Positions 1-10,035 of a stretch of DNA of 64,000 nucleotides are shown here, in pieces; the first letter of the stretch is position 1, and each line of letters starts with the position of its first letter. The translations under genes were made by a program, and so were the position numbers. Below the pieces are notes generated by a model. It was not told where the DNA came from. It did not search any database and was given only the letters and a program-made list of their open reading frames with translations. Source of the DNA: Lactobacillus sp. (lineage in GTDB: Bacteria > Bacillota > Bacilli > Lactobacillales > Lactobacillaceae); NCBI GenBank assembly GCA_022483245.1, contig JAKVNR010000001.1:1364001-1428000 (forward strand), given 5' to 3'.

Positions 1-614
1 GCGGTCCAACTGGGGTGTTCATTAGCCTTGATGGTGGGGCCTACGCTCAGCTTAAACAAGTCCGCGAGCGTAATATTAATTTGGAATTAGTGGCGCAGGT
101 TAATGAATTGTCGCGTGAATTTGCTGCTAAAAAACTAAGCTTGTACGAATTGCAAGAACGCCTCAATGTAGTGGCAATTATGACACCGTCATTCCCGCTG
201 TGGATCCAATTAATCGGGGCGGCAGTTTTAAGTTCGACCTTGATGGTATTGTTTACCGGGCAATACGATTGGCCAGATTTTCCCGCAGCCGCACTGGTTG
301 GGATGGTTGGATTATTAGCTTTTGATGGGGCCAAACGACTATCAAAAATTCGCTTTTTATCGGAAATGCTGGCAGCAATTGCCATGGCGGCAGTAGCGAT
401 TGGTTTACACCATCTCTTTCCAATTCTTAAACCAGACAATATTTTAATTGGCTCATTGATGACATTCGTGCCAGGAGTGGCTTTAGTCAATGCTTTGCGA
501 GACTTGTTCAGTGGTGATTTAATTTCTGGCATTGCCCGCAGTGTGGAAGCAATTTTAACGGCGGTAGCTTTAGGCAGCGGCGTTGGTTTAGTTATGAAAT
601 TTTTGGGTCAGTAG
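1..614 (+). CDS. Threonine/serine exporter ThrE family, N-terminal-type subunit (5' partial)
   Basis: The reading frame is open from the left edge, so the gene starts outside the window; the GTG at 15 is probably internal. The visible part has a soluble lead with a heptad-like segment (about residues 10-50 from that GTG) followed by about five hydrophobic segments. This matches the distal part of DUF1212/ThrE proteins, inner-membrane exporters of threonine and serine in known relatives. The next gene starts 2 bases after the stop and encodes the companion C-terminal-type subunit, the usual split arrangement in lactobacilli. Substrate is inferred from family only. Confidence 0.75.
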   Translation, partial: GPTGVFISLDGGAYAQLKQVRERNINLELVAQVNELSREFAAKKLSLYELQERLNVVAIMTPSFPLWIQLIGAAVLSSTLMVLFTGQYDWPDFPAAALVGMVGLLAFDGAKRLSKIRFLSEMLAAIAMAAVAIGLHHLFPILKPDNILIGSLMTFVPGVALVNALRDLFSGDLISGIARSVEAILTAVALGSGVGLVMKFLGQ

Positions 615-616
615 CA

Positions 617-1087
617 ATGAATATTTGGCTGCAAATCTTAATTAATTTTGTTTTTTCATTTTTGTCGGCAATTAGTTTTGCTCTGCTAATCAATGTGCCA
701 CACCGGGTTTTGCTTGCTTGCGGCTGGAGCGGGGCCGCTGGCTGGATGGTTTACTGGTTCTTGCACCGGGCCGGTTTTGGCAATATGGTATCCAATTTCT
801 GCGGCACTTTGCTGGTTGGCATTCTCGGCATGATTTTTGCCAGAATTAAAAAATGTCCGGTTACCTTGTTTAATATTCCGGGGATTGTCCCACTGGTCCC
901 GGGCGTGCCAGCCTATTTAGCAATTCGCGCGCTAGTCATGGGCGAATTTGTCAAAGCTGAAGGTTTGATTATTCGGGTGGCGATTGTCACTGCGGCAATT
1001 GCGATGGGCTTCATGCTTGCACAGCTTGGCAGTGAATTATTGAGCCGGGCCAGCAAATATTGTCAAAAGCATTGGAAGCGGCTATAA
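617..1087 (+). CDS. Threonine/serine exporter, DUF3815/ThrE_2-type small subunit
   Basis: A 156-residue, almost wholly hydrophobic protein with four to five membrane segments and the glycine/proline-rich stretch typical of this family (NIPGIVPLVPGVPAYLAIR, near residues 90-108). It is known as the second half of split ThrE exporters and lies 2 bases after the first half, so the two are almost certainly co-translated. The ATG at 617 sits just past the upstream stop, with no independent strong ribosome site, which fits translational coupling. Confidence 0.75.
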   Translation: MNIWLQILINFVFSFLSAISFALLINVPHRVLLACGWSGAAGWMVYWFLHRAGFGNMVSNFCGTLLVGILGMIFARIKKCPVTLFNIPGIVPLVPGVPAYLAIRALVMGEFVKAEGLIIRVAIVTAAIAMGFMLAQLGSELLSRASKYCQKHWKRL

Positions 1088-1278
1088 TTATCAATTGCGA
1101 CGAGTCGAGGAAAACGCGAGATGCGTTGGATTTGACCGAGGACGTCTGGCCTCAACGCAAAGCACGGGAAGTGCTGACGGTAGACTTGCTACTGTGAATA
1201 TGCGGGTCTACATGTAGTATGTATTTGAAATACTATATGCCTCATACGACCGATTTTTTAAAAATCGGTCTTTTTTTG
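1088..1278 (+). ncRNA. Structured RNA candidate ending in an intrinsic terminator
   Basis: The region between the exporter genes and deoC has no plausible ORF but dense potential pairing. TGCGTTG (1124-1130) pairs with CAACGCA (1153-1159). AGCAC/GTGCT make a small hairpin around 1162-1176. GTAGAC and GTCTAC close a hairpin around 1181-1213, and TAGTAT/ATACTA another near 1216-1236. The series ends in a strong terminator at 1248-1277. This looks like a riboswitch leader or a small RNA. I do not recognise it as a known riboswitch class; motifs for purine, TPP, FMN, SAM, glycine, lysine and T-box are absent. Confidence 0.4.
1248..1277 (+). terminator. Intrinsic terminator upstream of deoC
   Basis: Perfect stem GACCGATTTTT/AAAAATCGGTC followed by seven T. 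It ends the structured region or exporter transcript, about 90 bases before deoC. Confidence 0.85.
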
Positions 1279-1315
1279 TGCAAAATATTTCTTTCTTAGC
1301 GTGAATGATTTAAAC

Positions 1316-1329
1316 TGAAAATGGTTACA
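1316..1329 (+). promoter_or_regulatory. Possible cre (CcpA) site before the deo operon
   Basis: TGAAAATGGTTACA matches the catabolite-responsive-element pattern TGNAANCGNTNNCA except for TG in place of the central CG. Deo operons in Firmicutes are often under CcpA control. A single imperfect match, so tentative. Confidence 0.35.
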
Positions 1330-1364
1330 TCCACTGTAATTAAAGGTAAAAGGAGTTTTTGAAA

Positions 1365-2033
1365 ATGGTTGAATTAACTAAGCCATTAGCGAAATATATT
1401 GACCATACGATGCTCAAGCCTGATGCAACCGAAGCAGAGATTGATAAACTGTTGGCAGAAGCCAAGGAATATCATTTTGCCTCTGTTTGTGTTAACCCAT
1501 ATTGGGTTAAAAAGTGCGCGCAGGCTTTAAAAGACTCTGATGTCAATGTAGTAACAGTCATTGGCTTCCCATTGGGAGCAACTAGCACTGCTTCAAAAGT
1601 TGCTGAAACTAAGCAAGCAATTGCTGATGGGGCTGATGAATGCGATATGGTTGAGAATATCGGCGAACTCTTAGCTGGTCATTACGACACAGTCTTAGCA
1701 GATGAAAAGGCTGTTGCCGAAGCTGCTCACGCCGGTAATGCAAAATTGAAGGTTATTTTAGAAAATTGCTTTTTAAGCAATGACCAAATTGTGAAAGCTT
1801 GCCAAATTGCTGAACAAGCTGGCGCCGATTTTGTTAAAACCTCAACTGGTTTTGCTAAATGGGGTGCGAAGGCCGAAGATGTTAAGCTTATGAAGCAAAC
1901 TGTCGGCGACCGCTTGGAAGTTAAAGCTGCTGGCGGCATTCACACTAAAGACGATGCAATGGAAATGATTGCCAATGGGGCTACTCGGCTAGGAGCAAGT
2001 GCTGGCGTCAAGATTATTGGTAAGGAGAACTAG
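1365..2033 (+). CDS. deoC: Deoxyribose-phosphate aldolase
   Basis: Class I aldolase that splits 2-deoxyribose-5-phosphate into glyceraldehyde-3-phosphate and acetaldehyde, the last step of deoxynucleoside catabolism. The Schiff-base lysine lies in DFVKTSTGF, with the second conserved lysine in VKAAGGIHT. The length of about 222 residues is normal. I choose ATG 1365 over TTG 1359 because AGGAG at 1351-1355 is then 9 bases away. It begins a deoC-deoB-deoD operon with short gaps. Confidence 0.95.
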   Translation: MVELTKPLAKYIDHTMLKPDATEAEIDKLLAEAKEYHFASVCVNPYWVKKCAQALKDSDVNVVTVIGFPLGATSTASKVAETKQAIADGADECDMVENIGELLAGHYDTVLADEKAVAEAAHAGNAKLKVILENCFLSNDQIVKACQIAEQAGADFVKTSTGFAKWGAKAEDVKLMKQTVGDRLEVKAAGGIHTKDDAMEMIANGATRLGASAGVKIIGKEN

Positions 2034-2040
2034 ATTACAG

Positions 2041-3243
2041 ATGGCTGATAGAAAATATAAGAAATTTAAGCGTGTTTTCGGGATTGTAATGGACTCAATC
2101 GGTATCGGTGAAGGTCCAGATGCTGATAAGTTTGATGACTTAGGTTGTGACACTTTAGGCCACATTGGTGAAAAGTACCCAGGTGACTTTAGTCTGCCAA
2201 ACATGGGCAAATTAGGTTTATCAAACATTCGTCCTGAGAACCCAATTAAAGGTGTACCAGTTGCAGATCCTGCTATTGGTTACTTCGGCAAGGCTCACGA
2301 ATTATCAAGCGGTAACGACTCAATGGAAGGTCACTGGGAAATGATGGGCCTGCCAATGATCGAACCAGTTGGCTACTTCCCTAATGGCTTCCCAGATGAC
2401 ATTATCAACAAGCTGGAAGAATTTTCTGGCCGTAAAGTTATCTTAAACAAGCCATACTCAGGAACTGACGCTATTCGCGACTACGGCGAAGAACAAAAGA
2501 AGACTGGTGCCTTGATCGTTTATACTTCAGGCGACTCAGTTCTGCAAATTGCTGCTAACACTGACATTATTCCATTGAAGGAACTGTACCGGATTTGTGA
2601 ATACGCACGTAAGATTACTATTCCTTACAAGGTTGGCCGGATTATTGCTCGTCCATACGTTTACACGGACCCAGAACACTTTACCCGGACTTCAGACCGT
2701 CACGACTTCACTTTGCCACCAATTGACACCACTGACTTGGATCGCTTAAAGGATGCAGGTTACGATGTTTTAGGTGTCGGCAAGATCAACGACTTATTCT
2801 CAGGTCAAGGCATTACTGAAGGCTGGCACACCACTTCTAACATGGATGGGATGGACCACACGATCGCTAACTTAGACCGTGACTTCACTGGTTTCTCATT
2901 CACTAACTTAGTTGACTTTGACGCTATGTATGGCCACCGGAGAAACATTAAGGGTGACGGCGATGCTTTGATGGAATTAGATAAGCGGATCGGCGAAATG
3001 ATGAGCAAGATGAACGATGATGACTTAATGTTCATCACTGCTGACCACGGTAACGACCCATCCTACCGCGGTACTGACCACACCCGTGAATACACCCCAA
3101 TTTTGATGTACAGCCCAGGTTTGCCAGGCGGTAAATCATTAGGCGTTGGTGACACTTTTGCTAACCTTGGCGCAACTGTTTTGGACAACTTTGGCGTAAA
3201 ACAAGGCAAATATGGTCACAGCTTGTTAGACAAGTTAAATTAA
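2041..3243 (+). CDS. deoB: Phosphopentomutase
   Basis: Interconverts (deoxy)ribose-1- and -5-phosphate, linking nucleoside phosphorylases to DeoC. It belongs to the alkaline-phosphatase superfamily: the metal/nucleophile region MDSIGIGE is near residue 15, and metal-binding TADHGNDP and TDHTREY near the C-terminus. About 400 residues, normal. ATG 2041 lies 7 bases after deoC and is preceded by AAGGAGA; the frame extends upstream to 1999 but that would overlap deoC. Confidence 0.95.
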   Translation: MADRKYKKFKRVFGIVMDSIGIGEGPDADKFDDLGCDTLGHIGEKYPGDFSLPNMGKLGLSNIRPENPIKGVPVADPAIGYFGKAHELSSGNDSMEGHWEMMGLPMIEPVGYFPNGFPDDIINKLEEFSGRKVILNKPYSGTDAIRDYGEEQKKTGALIVYTSGDSVLQIAANTDIIPLKELYRICEYARKITIPYKVGRIIARPYVYTDPEHFTRTSDRHDFTLPPIDTTDLDRLKDAGYDVLGVGKINDLFSGQGITEGWHTTSNMDGMDHTIANLDRDFTGFSFTNLVDFDAMYGHRRNIKGDGDALMELDKRIGEMMSKMNDDDLMFITADHGNDPSYRGTDHTREYTPILMYSPGLPGGKSLGVGDTFANLGATVLDNFGVKQGKYGHSLLDKLN

Positions 3244-3256
3244 GGAGCGTAAATCT

Positions 3257-3991
3257 ATGAGTACACCACACATTAATGCTGAAAAAGGCGAAATTGCTTC
3301 AACAGTTTTGTTGCCAGGCGACCCATTACGTGCAAAGTTTATTGCTGATAACTTTTTAGAAGACGTTAAGCGTTACAATACTGTTCGTAATGCTTTTGGC
3401 TACACTGGTACTTACAAGGGTACTCCAGTTTCAGTTCAAGCAACTGGGATGGGAATGCCATCAATTGGTATCTATGCAACTGAATTAATTAAGTTCTTTG
3501 ACGTTCAAAACTTAATTAGAATCGGGACTGCTGGTACGATTGCACCAGATGTTCACGTGCGTGATATTGTAATTGCTGAAGGTGCTTCAAGTGGTCAATC
3601 CGGCTATGTTAACAGTTTCTTCGACAAGACAGTTAACTTTGCGCCAATTGCCAACTTTGATTTGTTGGATGAAACTGTTCACCAAGCTCAAGCTATGAAT
3701 TTGCGCTACCACGTTGGTAATGCTTTAGGTGAAGACCGTTTCTACAACGATTACACTCCAGAGCAAGTTAAGTACTTGGCAAGCTTTGGCATCTTAGCTT
3801 GTGAAATGGAAATTCCAGCATTGTACACGATTGCTGCTAAGTATCACCGTCGTGCATTAGGTATTTTGACTGTATCTGACAACATCGTCACTGGTGAAGC
3901 TACTACGCCAGAAGAGCGTCAAACTGGCTTCAAGGACATGATGAACTTGTCACTGGAAACAGTGGTTAACTTTACCAAGAAGCACGAATAA
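3257..3991 (+). CDS. deoD: Purine nucleoside phosphorylase, canonical copy
   Basis: Trimeric/hexameric PNP (E. coli DeoD type) that phosphorolyses purine (deoxy)nucleosides. Phosphate-site motifs LPGDPLRAKFI (residues 19-29) and RIGTAG are present. The ribose-binding E-M-E (183-185) and the catalytic Asp208 in TVSDN, equivalent to E. coli Glu179-Met180-Glu181 and Asp204, are intact, as is the EERQT arginine. TAAGGAG precedes ATG 3257. Third gene of the operon. Confidence 0.93.
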   Translation: MSTPHINAEKGEIASTVLLPGDPLRAKFIADNFLEDVKRYNTVRNAFGYTGTYKGTPVSVQATGMGMPSIGIYATELIKFFDVQNLIRIGTAGTIAPDVHVRDIVIAEGASSGQSGYVNSFFDKTVNFAPIANFDLLDETVHQAQAMNLRYHVGNALGEDRFYNDYTPEQVKYLASFGILACEMEIPALYTIAAKYHRRALGILTVSDNIVTGEATTPEERQTGFKDMMNLSLETVVNFTKKHE

Positions 3992-4009
3992 TAAATACGT
4001 GTAATTAGA

Positions 4010-4045
4010 AAAAGATATTCTTGCTATGCAGGAATATCTTTTTTT
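4010..4045 (+). terminator. Terminator after deoD
   Basis: AAAGATATTC and GGAATATCTT form a stem around a short loop and are followed by a T run. It separates the deo operon from the second PNP gene. Confidence 0.8.
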
Positions 4046-4124
4046 GTACAAAAACTATATCTTTTTGTATCCGCTTTCATTAGAATTAATCTTATAGAAA
4101 ATAGTTTTATCAAAGGAGTTTACA

Positions 4125-4853
4125 ATGACGCCACATATTCACGCTGAAAAAGGACAAATTGCCCCAACTGTGTTGTTGCCGGGAGATCCGTTACGTGCAA
4201 AGTTTATTGCTGACCATTTTTTACAAGATCCAGTTTGCTATAACGAAGTGCGCGGTACTTATGGCTATACAGGAACTTATCAAGGCGTACCGATTTCGGT
4301 GCAAGCGTCGGGTATGGGGATGCCATCAATTGGAATTTATGCAACTGAATTGATGAATTATTTTGACGTGCAGAATTTAATTAGGGTTGGCACGACTGGC
4401 AGTTTGAATAAAGATATTCACGTGCGTGACATTGTGATTTCTGAGGGCGCATCCAGTGGTCAATCTGAATTTGTTAATAGCTTTTTTGATAAGAGCGTAG
4501 GTTTTGCGCCAATTGCTAACTTTGAATTGCTTGATGCAGCCGTGCATGAAGCAGAAAGAATGGGGTTAACTTTCCATGTAGGTAATACAATCGGTGAAGA
4601 TCGGTTCTACAACGATTACAGCTTAGAGGATTTGCAAAAATTGGCGAGCTTTGGTATTTTGGCTGCTGAGGAAGAATTGCCAGCATTATACACGATTGCA
4701 GCTAAATATCATGGCCGCGCGCTGGGTATTTTGACAGTTTCGAATAATAATATTACTGGTGAAGCAACCACCGCAGAAGAGCGTGAAACTAGCTTTACGG
4801 ACATGATGAAGTTGGCACTGGAAACGGCAAAGCAATTTGCTGAAGAAGAATAA
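4125..4853 (+). CDS. Purine nucleoside phosphorylase paralogue with altered catalytic residues
   Basis: A 242-residue, closely similar copy of the preceding PNP, colinear over its whole length and with its own ribosome site (AAAGGAG). The phosphate site (LPGDPLRAKFI) and the EER arginine are kept. Two active-site positions differ: the ribose-contact methionine is Glu183 (EEE instead of EME) and the general-acid aspartate is Asn207 (SNN instead of SDN). In DeoD-type enzymes this aspartate protonates purine N7, so activity or base preference should differ. Other positions also diverge (TTGSL for TAGTI). Probably a neofunctionalised duplicate. It is transcribed separately, after a terminator. 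Confidence 0.85.
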   Translation: MTPHIHAEKGQIAPTVLLPGDPLRAKFIADHFLQDPVCYNEVRGTYGYTGTYQGVPISVQASGMGMPSIGIYATELMNYFDVQNLIRVGTTGSLNKDIHVRDIVISEGASSGQSEFVNSFFDKSVGFAPIANFELLDAAVHEAERMGLTFHVGNTIGEDRFYNDYSLEDLQKLASFGILAAEEELPALYTIAAKYHGRALGILTVSNNNITGEATTAEERETSFTDMMKLALETAKQFAEEE

Positions 4854-4919
4854 TTTGGAATAGATAATTTAGGGTTCATATCAATTACTTAGGTAGCTTT
4901 TTATGGTTGATATAATTAG

Positions 4920-6560
4920 TGTCTCCTGAATAACCGTAATAGTTAATGCTGGTAGTATTTTATACGAATCCACTGAATATTATGTACTTTCAGGCGGTCA
5001 AATCACTGGTGAGAGACCGTTTTTCGAAAAATAGGCATACCAAAACAACGCGCTGGAGCCGGTCTAAATTAACACAGAGAATTGACAGCCCGACCTGCGT
5101 GAGATTGGTGTTTGTCAGCTTGGTTTTTAGTCCTCCCAAAGAATAACAACGCTTAGAGAGGCTGAAGTCGCGCTCGATTTGCGTCCGATCACGTTCGTCT
5201 TGATGTTCAACTTTTAGATTTTGTTGATCGTGTTTCGCTTGCCGGCCCAACTTGGGACCGCTGATCCGAATGTGCTTGTCGTGGCAGTAAAGGCGATTTT
5301 CCCGCGTTCGGTAAATTTGATCAACCAGCACTCGTTGTGGATACACACCAGTGCGCTGGTGATAACGCTCAATGACCATGATTAAATCTTTCGATTCATT
5401 GAAGGCTTCATAGCTGTAGCGTTCAATCCGTAAGAGACCGTCACTATTACTAACATCAATCTTGGGACCAAACTCGGTGGGGTTCTTAACTTTTCCTCGG
5501 ATGATCGGCCGAACATAAGGCTGTTGAAAACTGACAATCCGCTGCCCAATTCGATGGGTCTTTTGGACATACATGGCGTGCTGTTGTTGGTAAATCTGCT
5601 CACAGATGTCGAAAATCTGCGCCTGGCGCTGAGTTAACTGGGTCCCTTGAGTGATCACCTGATGAATGATTTTGCGATCCCGACGGATATACTGAAGTTG
5701 CTTTCGAATAGCGCGGCGGCGTTTCTTGGTTGATCGCCGTTTGGTTTTAGCGAACGCCAAGTAGTCTTTATGAGCCTTTTGACGGTAAATGCGCGGTCGC
5801 CGCGTCAACGCACCGGTTTTATAAAGGGCGTCGATGATTTTTTCACAGTGCTGGCGGGTCTGATTCAAGAGATTGATGTCTTGAGGATAAGCCACATTTG
5901 CCGGGGCACAGGTTGCGTCCAGAGTTAAGGTGCCCCGATTAGGCAATCCTTGCGGATTGGCCGCATCCGGGCGGTCAGCTTTTGGGTGCTCAGAACCCTT
6001 TGCTTGATCTGAATTGGCGGCTAGTCGCCGTTGGTTGAAGGCAATGATCTGTTCATTGATGGCCGCTAACTGATCAATTGGCAGTCGTTTACGAAACCAA
6101 ACGATCGTTGAGGGATCGAAAGGCGGTTCTTCGGTGTATTTGGGCAAGCCAATAAAGTATTGCAGATAGGGTGTCTCTTGAATCTGTTGGACCAATTCTT
6201 CATCGGAATAATGGTATTTGGTTTGAATGATCAGCGCGCCAAATGCCATGCGAAAGGTTTTAGCAACGTTACCAGTATGCGCCGGAAAAAGCTTGGCGTA
6301 ATCTTTCTCCAACGTGCGCCAAGGAATTGCGGCGGCTTTTTGCACCCAACGATTGTTTGGTGAAAGATGCATACCAGCCGGTTGACCAAAATCATCTAAA
6401 GAAATTTGCATCGAGTTTAACTTTTTATACATGAATGATTCGCCTCTAAGTTTTCAGAACCAACTTTTTTCTAAAATTCCAACAAAACCACTGCATCCAT
6501 TATAATCAAAAAGCCGTCTAAAAGGCGACCTAATGCTAAAAGATGGTTATTCAGGAGACA
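4920..6560. mobile_element. IS5/IS1182-like insertion sequence, apparently complete
   Basis: Perfect 16-bp terminal inverted repeats: TGTCTCCTGAATAACC at 4920-4935 and GGTTATTCAGGAGACA at 6545-6560. They flank a single intact transposase on the minus strand. The flanks are TTAG (left) and TTAA (right), consistent with a 3-4 bp YTAR-like target duplication. Total 1641 bp. The element sits between the PNP paralogue and the oleate hydratase gene, so it may affect the latter's transcription. Confidence 0.85.
4990..6432 (-). CDS. Transposase, IS5/IS1182-like (DUF772 plus DDE domain)
   Basis: 480 residues. The N-terminal DUF772-type region (about 50-120) has the TKYHYSDEELV and FDPSTIVWFRKRL motifs. 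A DDE catalytic domain begins with TLDATCAPANVAYPQD (first Asp) and includes VLVDQIYRTREN (second Asp) and the RDRTQIERDFSLSKRCYSL region (Glu). The frame is intact, so the element may be active. Exact IS family (IS5 or IS1182) cannot be fixed by eye. Confidence 0.9.
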   Translation of the reverse strand: MYKKLNSMQISLDDFGQPAGMHLSPNNRWVQKAAAIPWRTLEKDYAKLFPAHTGNVAKTFRMAFGALIIQTKYHYSDEELVQQIQETPYLQYFIGLPKYTEEPPFDPSTIVWFRKRLPIDQLAAINEQIIAFNQRRLAANSDQAKGSEHPKADRPDAANPQGLPNRGTLTLDATCAPANVAYPQDINLLNQTRQHCEKIIDALYKTGALTRRPRIYRQKAHKDYLAFAKTKRRSTKKRRRAIRKQLQYIRRDRKIIHQVITQGTQLTQRQAQIFDICEQIYQQQHAMYVQKTHRIGQRIVSFQQPYVRPIIRGKVKNPTEFGPKIDVSNSDGLLRIERYSYEAFNESKDLIMVIERYHQRTGVYPQRVLVDQIYRTRENRLYCHDKHIRISGPKLGRQAKHDQQNLKVEHQDERDRTQIERDFSLSKRCYSLGGLKTKLTNTNLTQVGLSILCVNLDRLQRVVLVCLFFEKRSLTSDLTA

Positions 6561-6786
6561 TTAAGAATGTGTTTTACATTTAATAAGTTGTGTTAACCAA
6601 ATTGGTTGACGCTTTTGTAATAGATTGAATCAGGACAATTTATGATGGCGCAATCAAAACAGAGATGCTTAAAGCTTGAATAGTTGGCCTATTAAGAATA
6701 AGATAATAACAAACGTAAAGATAAATTCATTTATCGCGTAGTTCAAGTTGATTGATTCTCTGTTTTAAAATGAGGAGGTCTTTCTC

Positions 6787-8559
6787 GTGTATTATAGTAA
6801 AGGAAATTATGAGGCGTTTGCAACGCCCCGAAAACCTAAAGACGTCGAGAAGAAGTCGGCTTATATTGTCGGCTCGGGGCTGGCTGGTTTAGCTGCTGCA
6901 GCTTTTCTAATTCGTGATGGGCAGATGGCCGGTGAAAAAATCCATATCTATGAAGAATTACCGGTAGCTGGCGGTTCTTTGGATGGCACAGATCGGCCCA
7001 ATGTTGGCTTTGTAACCCGTGGTGGACGAGAAATGGAAGATCATTTCGAATGTTTGTGGGATTTGTATCGGTCCATCCCATCTCTTGAAATTAAAGGTGC
7101 TTCGTACTTGGACGAATATTATTGGCTGGATAAAGATGATCCGAATTCTTCTAATTGCCGTTTAATCTATAATCGTGGTAATGAGGTTCCAGACGATGGT
7201 CAGTACACGCTTGGTAAGACCTCAAAAGAACTAATCAAGTTGGTATTGACGCCGGAAGAAAAATTGGGTACCGAAACCATTCGAGAATTTTTCTCTGATG
7301 CGTTTTTTGAGAGTAACTTTTGGGTGTACTGGTCAACCATGTTTGCCTTTGAAAAGTGGCATTCAGCTGTTGAAATGAGACGTTATGTGATGAGATTCAT
7401 TCATCACATTGATGGCTTGCCGGATTTCACGGCACTGAAATTCAATAAATACAATCAGTACGAATCGATGGTTAAACCGTTAATGGCTTATTTAACCGAT
7501 CACCATGTCGATGTCCAATTTGAGACAACGGTTGATAACGTTTTGGTTGATTTAGAAGGAAACCAGAAAGTTGCCAGGAAATTGTTACTCACCGTTAGTG
7601 GTCAAAAACAAACCGTGACGTTAACGCCAAATGATTTGGTATTTGTCACCAATGGATCAATTACGGAAAGTTCAACCTATGGTAGTCATGATAAACCGGC
7701 GCCGATTACTGATCAACCGGGTGGTTCATGGATGCTGTGGGAAAATTTGGCAGCTCAATCTGATGATTTTGGTCATCCTAAAGTCTTCTATCAGAACTTG
7801 CCGAAGAAGAGTTGGTTTGTGTCCGCAACGGCAACGATTGAAAACGACGAGTTGGACCCTTACATTGAACGATTAACCAAACGGGATCTGCATGCCCACA
7901 AAATCAATTCGGGCGGGATTATTACAGTCACTGATTCTAATTGGATGATGAGTTTTGCGGTTCATCGGCAACCTCATTTTAAAGAACAAAAGCCAAATCA
8001 AACCATCGTTTGGATCTATGGATTGTATTCAGATGTCGATGGGAATTACATTCGAAAACCAATTGAAAATTGTTCAGGAAAAGAAATTGCTGAAGAGTTT
8101 CTTTATCATATAGGCGTTCCGGAGAGCAAGATCGATCAACTTTCAAGTCAGGAGTATATCAATGTAGTACCAGTCTATATGCCGTTTATTACCAGTTATT
8201 TTATGCCCAGAGCTAAGGGTGATCGACCAAAAGTGGTGCCGGTTGGATCGGTTAATTTAGCCTTTATTGGGAATTTTGCTGAATCACCATCTCGAGATAC
8301 GGTTTTTACAACGGAATATTCGGTTAGAACAGCTATGGAATCTGTCTATACGCTCTTAAATATTGAACGAGGGGTTCCAGAGGTATTTGGCTCAGTTTAT
8401 GATATTCGTGAGTTGCTGAAATCGGTATATTATATGAACGACAAGAAAAAACTCGAAGAAATTGACCTACCATTACCAAAGCCGATTCGAAAATTAGGCT
8501 TGAAGAAGGTAGAAAAAACTTGGATTAAGGAGCTTTTGGAAGAGGCCCATTTAATTTAG
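6787..8559 (+). CDS. ohyA: Oleate hydratase (myosin-cross-reactive antigen family)
   Basis: FAD-dependent hydratase that adds water to the cis-9 double bond of oleate and linoleate, giving 10-hydroxy fatty acids; thought to detoxify unsaturated fatty acids. 590 residues, the usual length. The Rossmann FAD motif [12 protein letters not shown] is at about residues 28-39, and the family signature [20 protein letters not shown] at about 179-198. GTG 6787 is the start: AGGAGGT lies 7 bases upstream and no ATG fits. The IS element ends 226 bases upstream. Confidence 0.95.
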   Translation: MYYSKGNYEAFATPRKPKDVEKKSAYIVGSGLAGLAAAAFLIRDGQMAGEKIHIYEELPVAGGSLDGTDRPNVGFVTRGGREMEDHFECLWDLYRSIPSLEIKGASYLDEYYWLDKDDPNSSNCRLIYNRGNEVPDDGQYTLGKTSKELIKLVLTPEEKLGTETIREFFSDAFFESNFWVYWSTMFAFEKWHSAVEMRRYVMRFIHHIDGLPDFTALKFNKYNQYESMVKPLMAYLTDHHVDVQFETTVDNVLVDLEGNQKVARKLLLTVSGQKQTVTLTPNDLVFVTNGSITESSTYGSHDKPAPITDQPGGSWMLWENLAAQSDDFGHPKVFYQNLPKKSWFVSATATIENDELDPYIERLTKRDLHAHKINSGGIITVTDSNWMMSFAVHRQPHFKEQKPNQTIVWIYGLYSDVDGNYIRKPIENCSGKEIAEEFLYHIGVPESKIDQLSSQEYINVVPVYMPFITSYFMPRAKGDRPKVVPVGSVNLAFIGNFAESPSRDTVFTTEYSVRTAMESVYTLLNIERGVPEVFGSVYDIRELLKSVYYMNDKKKLEEIDLPLPKPIRKLGLKKVEKTWIKELLEEAHLI

Positions 8560-8562
8560 AAA

Positions 8563-8606
8563 AAAATAAGCGTGCCAGCTTTGATGAGTTCGTGCGCTTA
8601 TTTTAA
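8563..8606. terminator. Weak hairpin terminator after oleate hydratase
   Basis: AAATAAGCG and CGCTTATTT can pair around a long loop, with AT-rich flanks on both sides. The T run is short, so this is less certain. Confidence 0.5.
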
Positions 8607-8627
8607 ATGGTATGCGTAACCCATTTA

Positions 8628-9917
8628 TTATGACAAATTATTGAATCTCGATCTGGTTACCATTTTCAGTACTTTCAGCAGACTTTGGCAAAGCTTTATT
8701 CGTTCTGGTAAATATTTCCAGTAGCGAGAATAGTGCATAGTTGATAATTTATTACGCCAATCTGATAAAATTACTTTCCAATCAATTATTCTTTTTTTAT
8801 TCATATAGGGTCTTGGACCTTCAGCTATAATTTCGCCATCACTACTAACTAATTGATAAGATTCAGATCGAAGAACAGCATAAATAACAGAATAATTACG
8901 AGAATGGGGAACATGGATACGAGTCTTATCTAAAAGAATTTCGTTGTATTTATTGGCACTGACTTCAATTTCTTTAAAAACGGGATAATCGACATCTGGC
9001 AATTGAAGCAATTCTCCTTTTTCCTCAATCCACAATTCTTCGATACTCTTGCCTTTTTCATAATGCATGCGTTTACGATCTTGAATTAATTGAATCTCAA
9101 GGTCATGATTTAAAGTATCAAAGTCCTTCATAATTGGACTAGTTACCAAAAAATTATAGCGAATATAGCCAACTTTATTTTCAACACTTCCTTTTTCATT
9201 ACCGCTTCGAGGATTACAAATTTGAGTTTCAAAACCATAATGATTAACAAATTGTTGAAAACCATCAGTTAAAACCGCAGGTTTGAATTTTGATTTTCGT
9301 TGTACCACAGCAGTGGACATATTATCAATTCGTATTTTTCTTGGAACTCCACCAGCTTGTTTGAATAGCATCTTCATTCCTTCTAAAAGGCATTCTTGAT
9401 TCTCAGCTGGTAAAGCTACTGCAAATCCGGTATTACTAAAAGGAAATGTTAAAACTAGTATTTTAATATCCTTAAAAGCTCCCTGATAAACCACCTCCAT
9501 TGTTCCAAAATCCAACTGAGCTTCAGCTGGTGGATGTTCCAATCTTTCAAAGCCTTGATCTTCTTTAAATTCATTGTAGTGTGTTGCTTTCCATTATTGA
9601 ATAAAGGCACAGAGAGTTCGATAAGATCCAGGAAACTGAAGATTCTGTAATTCTTGAAACAAAGCAAGATTGGTACGCCGCTTTTTTCTGGGAAGCCTTG
9701 AGTCCTTCGAAAGCCAGTGGTCAACAATGGAACCCCATTTTTCAACATACATCATGCCACTCTTTTTCTTATGAGTTTCTTTAGGAAAAAGATCTGTATC
9801 AGCATAGCGTTTTGCCGTGCGCCAATTAATATTTAATTCTTTTCTGATGCGATTAATTGATTTATCGTGATTATTTCGTAAATTTCTGATAGTATTAATA
9901 TCGGTCATTGTAAGCAA
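8628..9917 (-). pseudogene. istA: IS21-family transposase IstA, interrupted by one in-frame stop
   Basis: Read from 9917 the frame encodes an IS21 IstA: an N-terminal helix-turn-helix (IRKELNINWRTAKRYAD) and an integrase-core domain (AQLDFGTMEVVY; IRIDNMSTAV; RSGNEKGSVENKVGYIR). A single TAA at 9594-9596 interrupts it. Translation continues in the same frame on the other side, so the lesion is one nonsense codon, not a frameshift. No istB follows, so the element cannot be complete. Confidence 0.85.
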
Positions 9918-10035
9918 GCCTTTCTACCTCCAAGTTAAAGTATGGTAACTATAACTTTAGAGGAAACCTAGGACGCCAGCAATGGCTTTTTTTATTTTCT
10001 AAGCCTTTCCTGTACAATTTCTAAGTTGTGTACTT

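Noticed and set aside
1088..1278. c-di-GMP, glmS, T-box or RNase P RNA
   Set aside because: Short stretches (for example GCAAAGCACGGG) look similar, but the conserved cores and their order do not fit.
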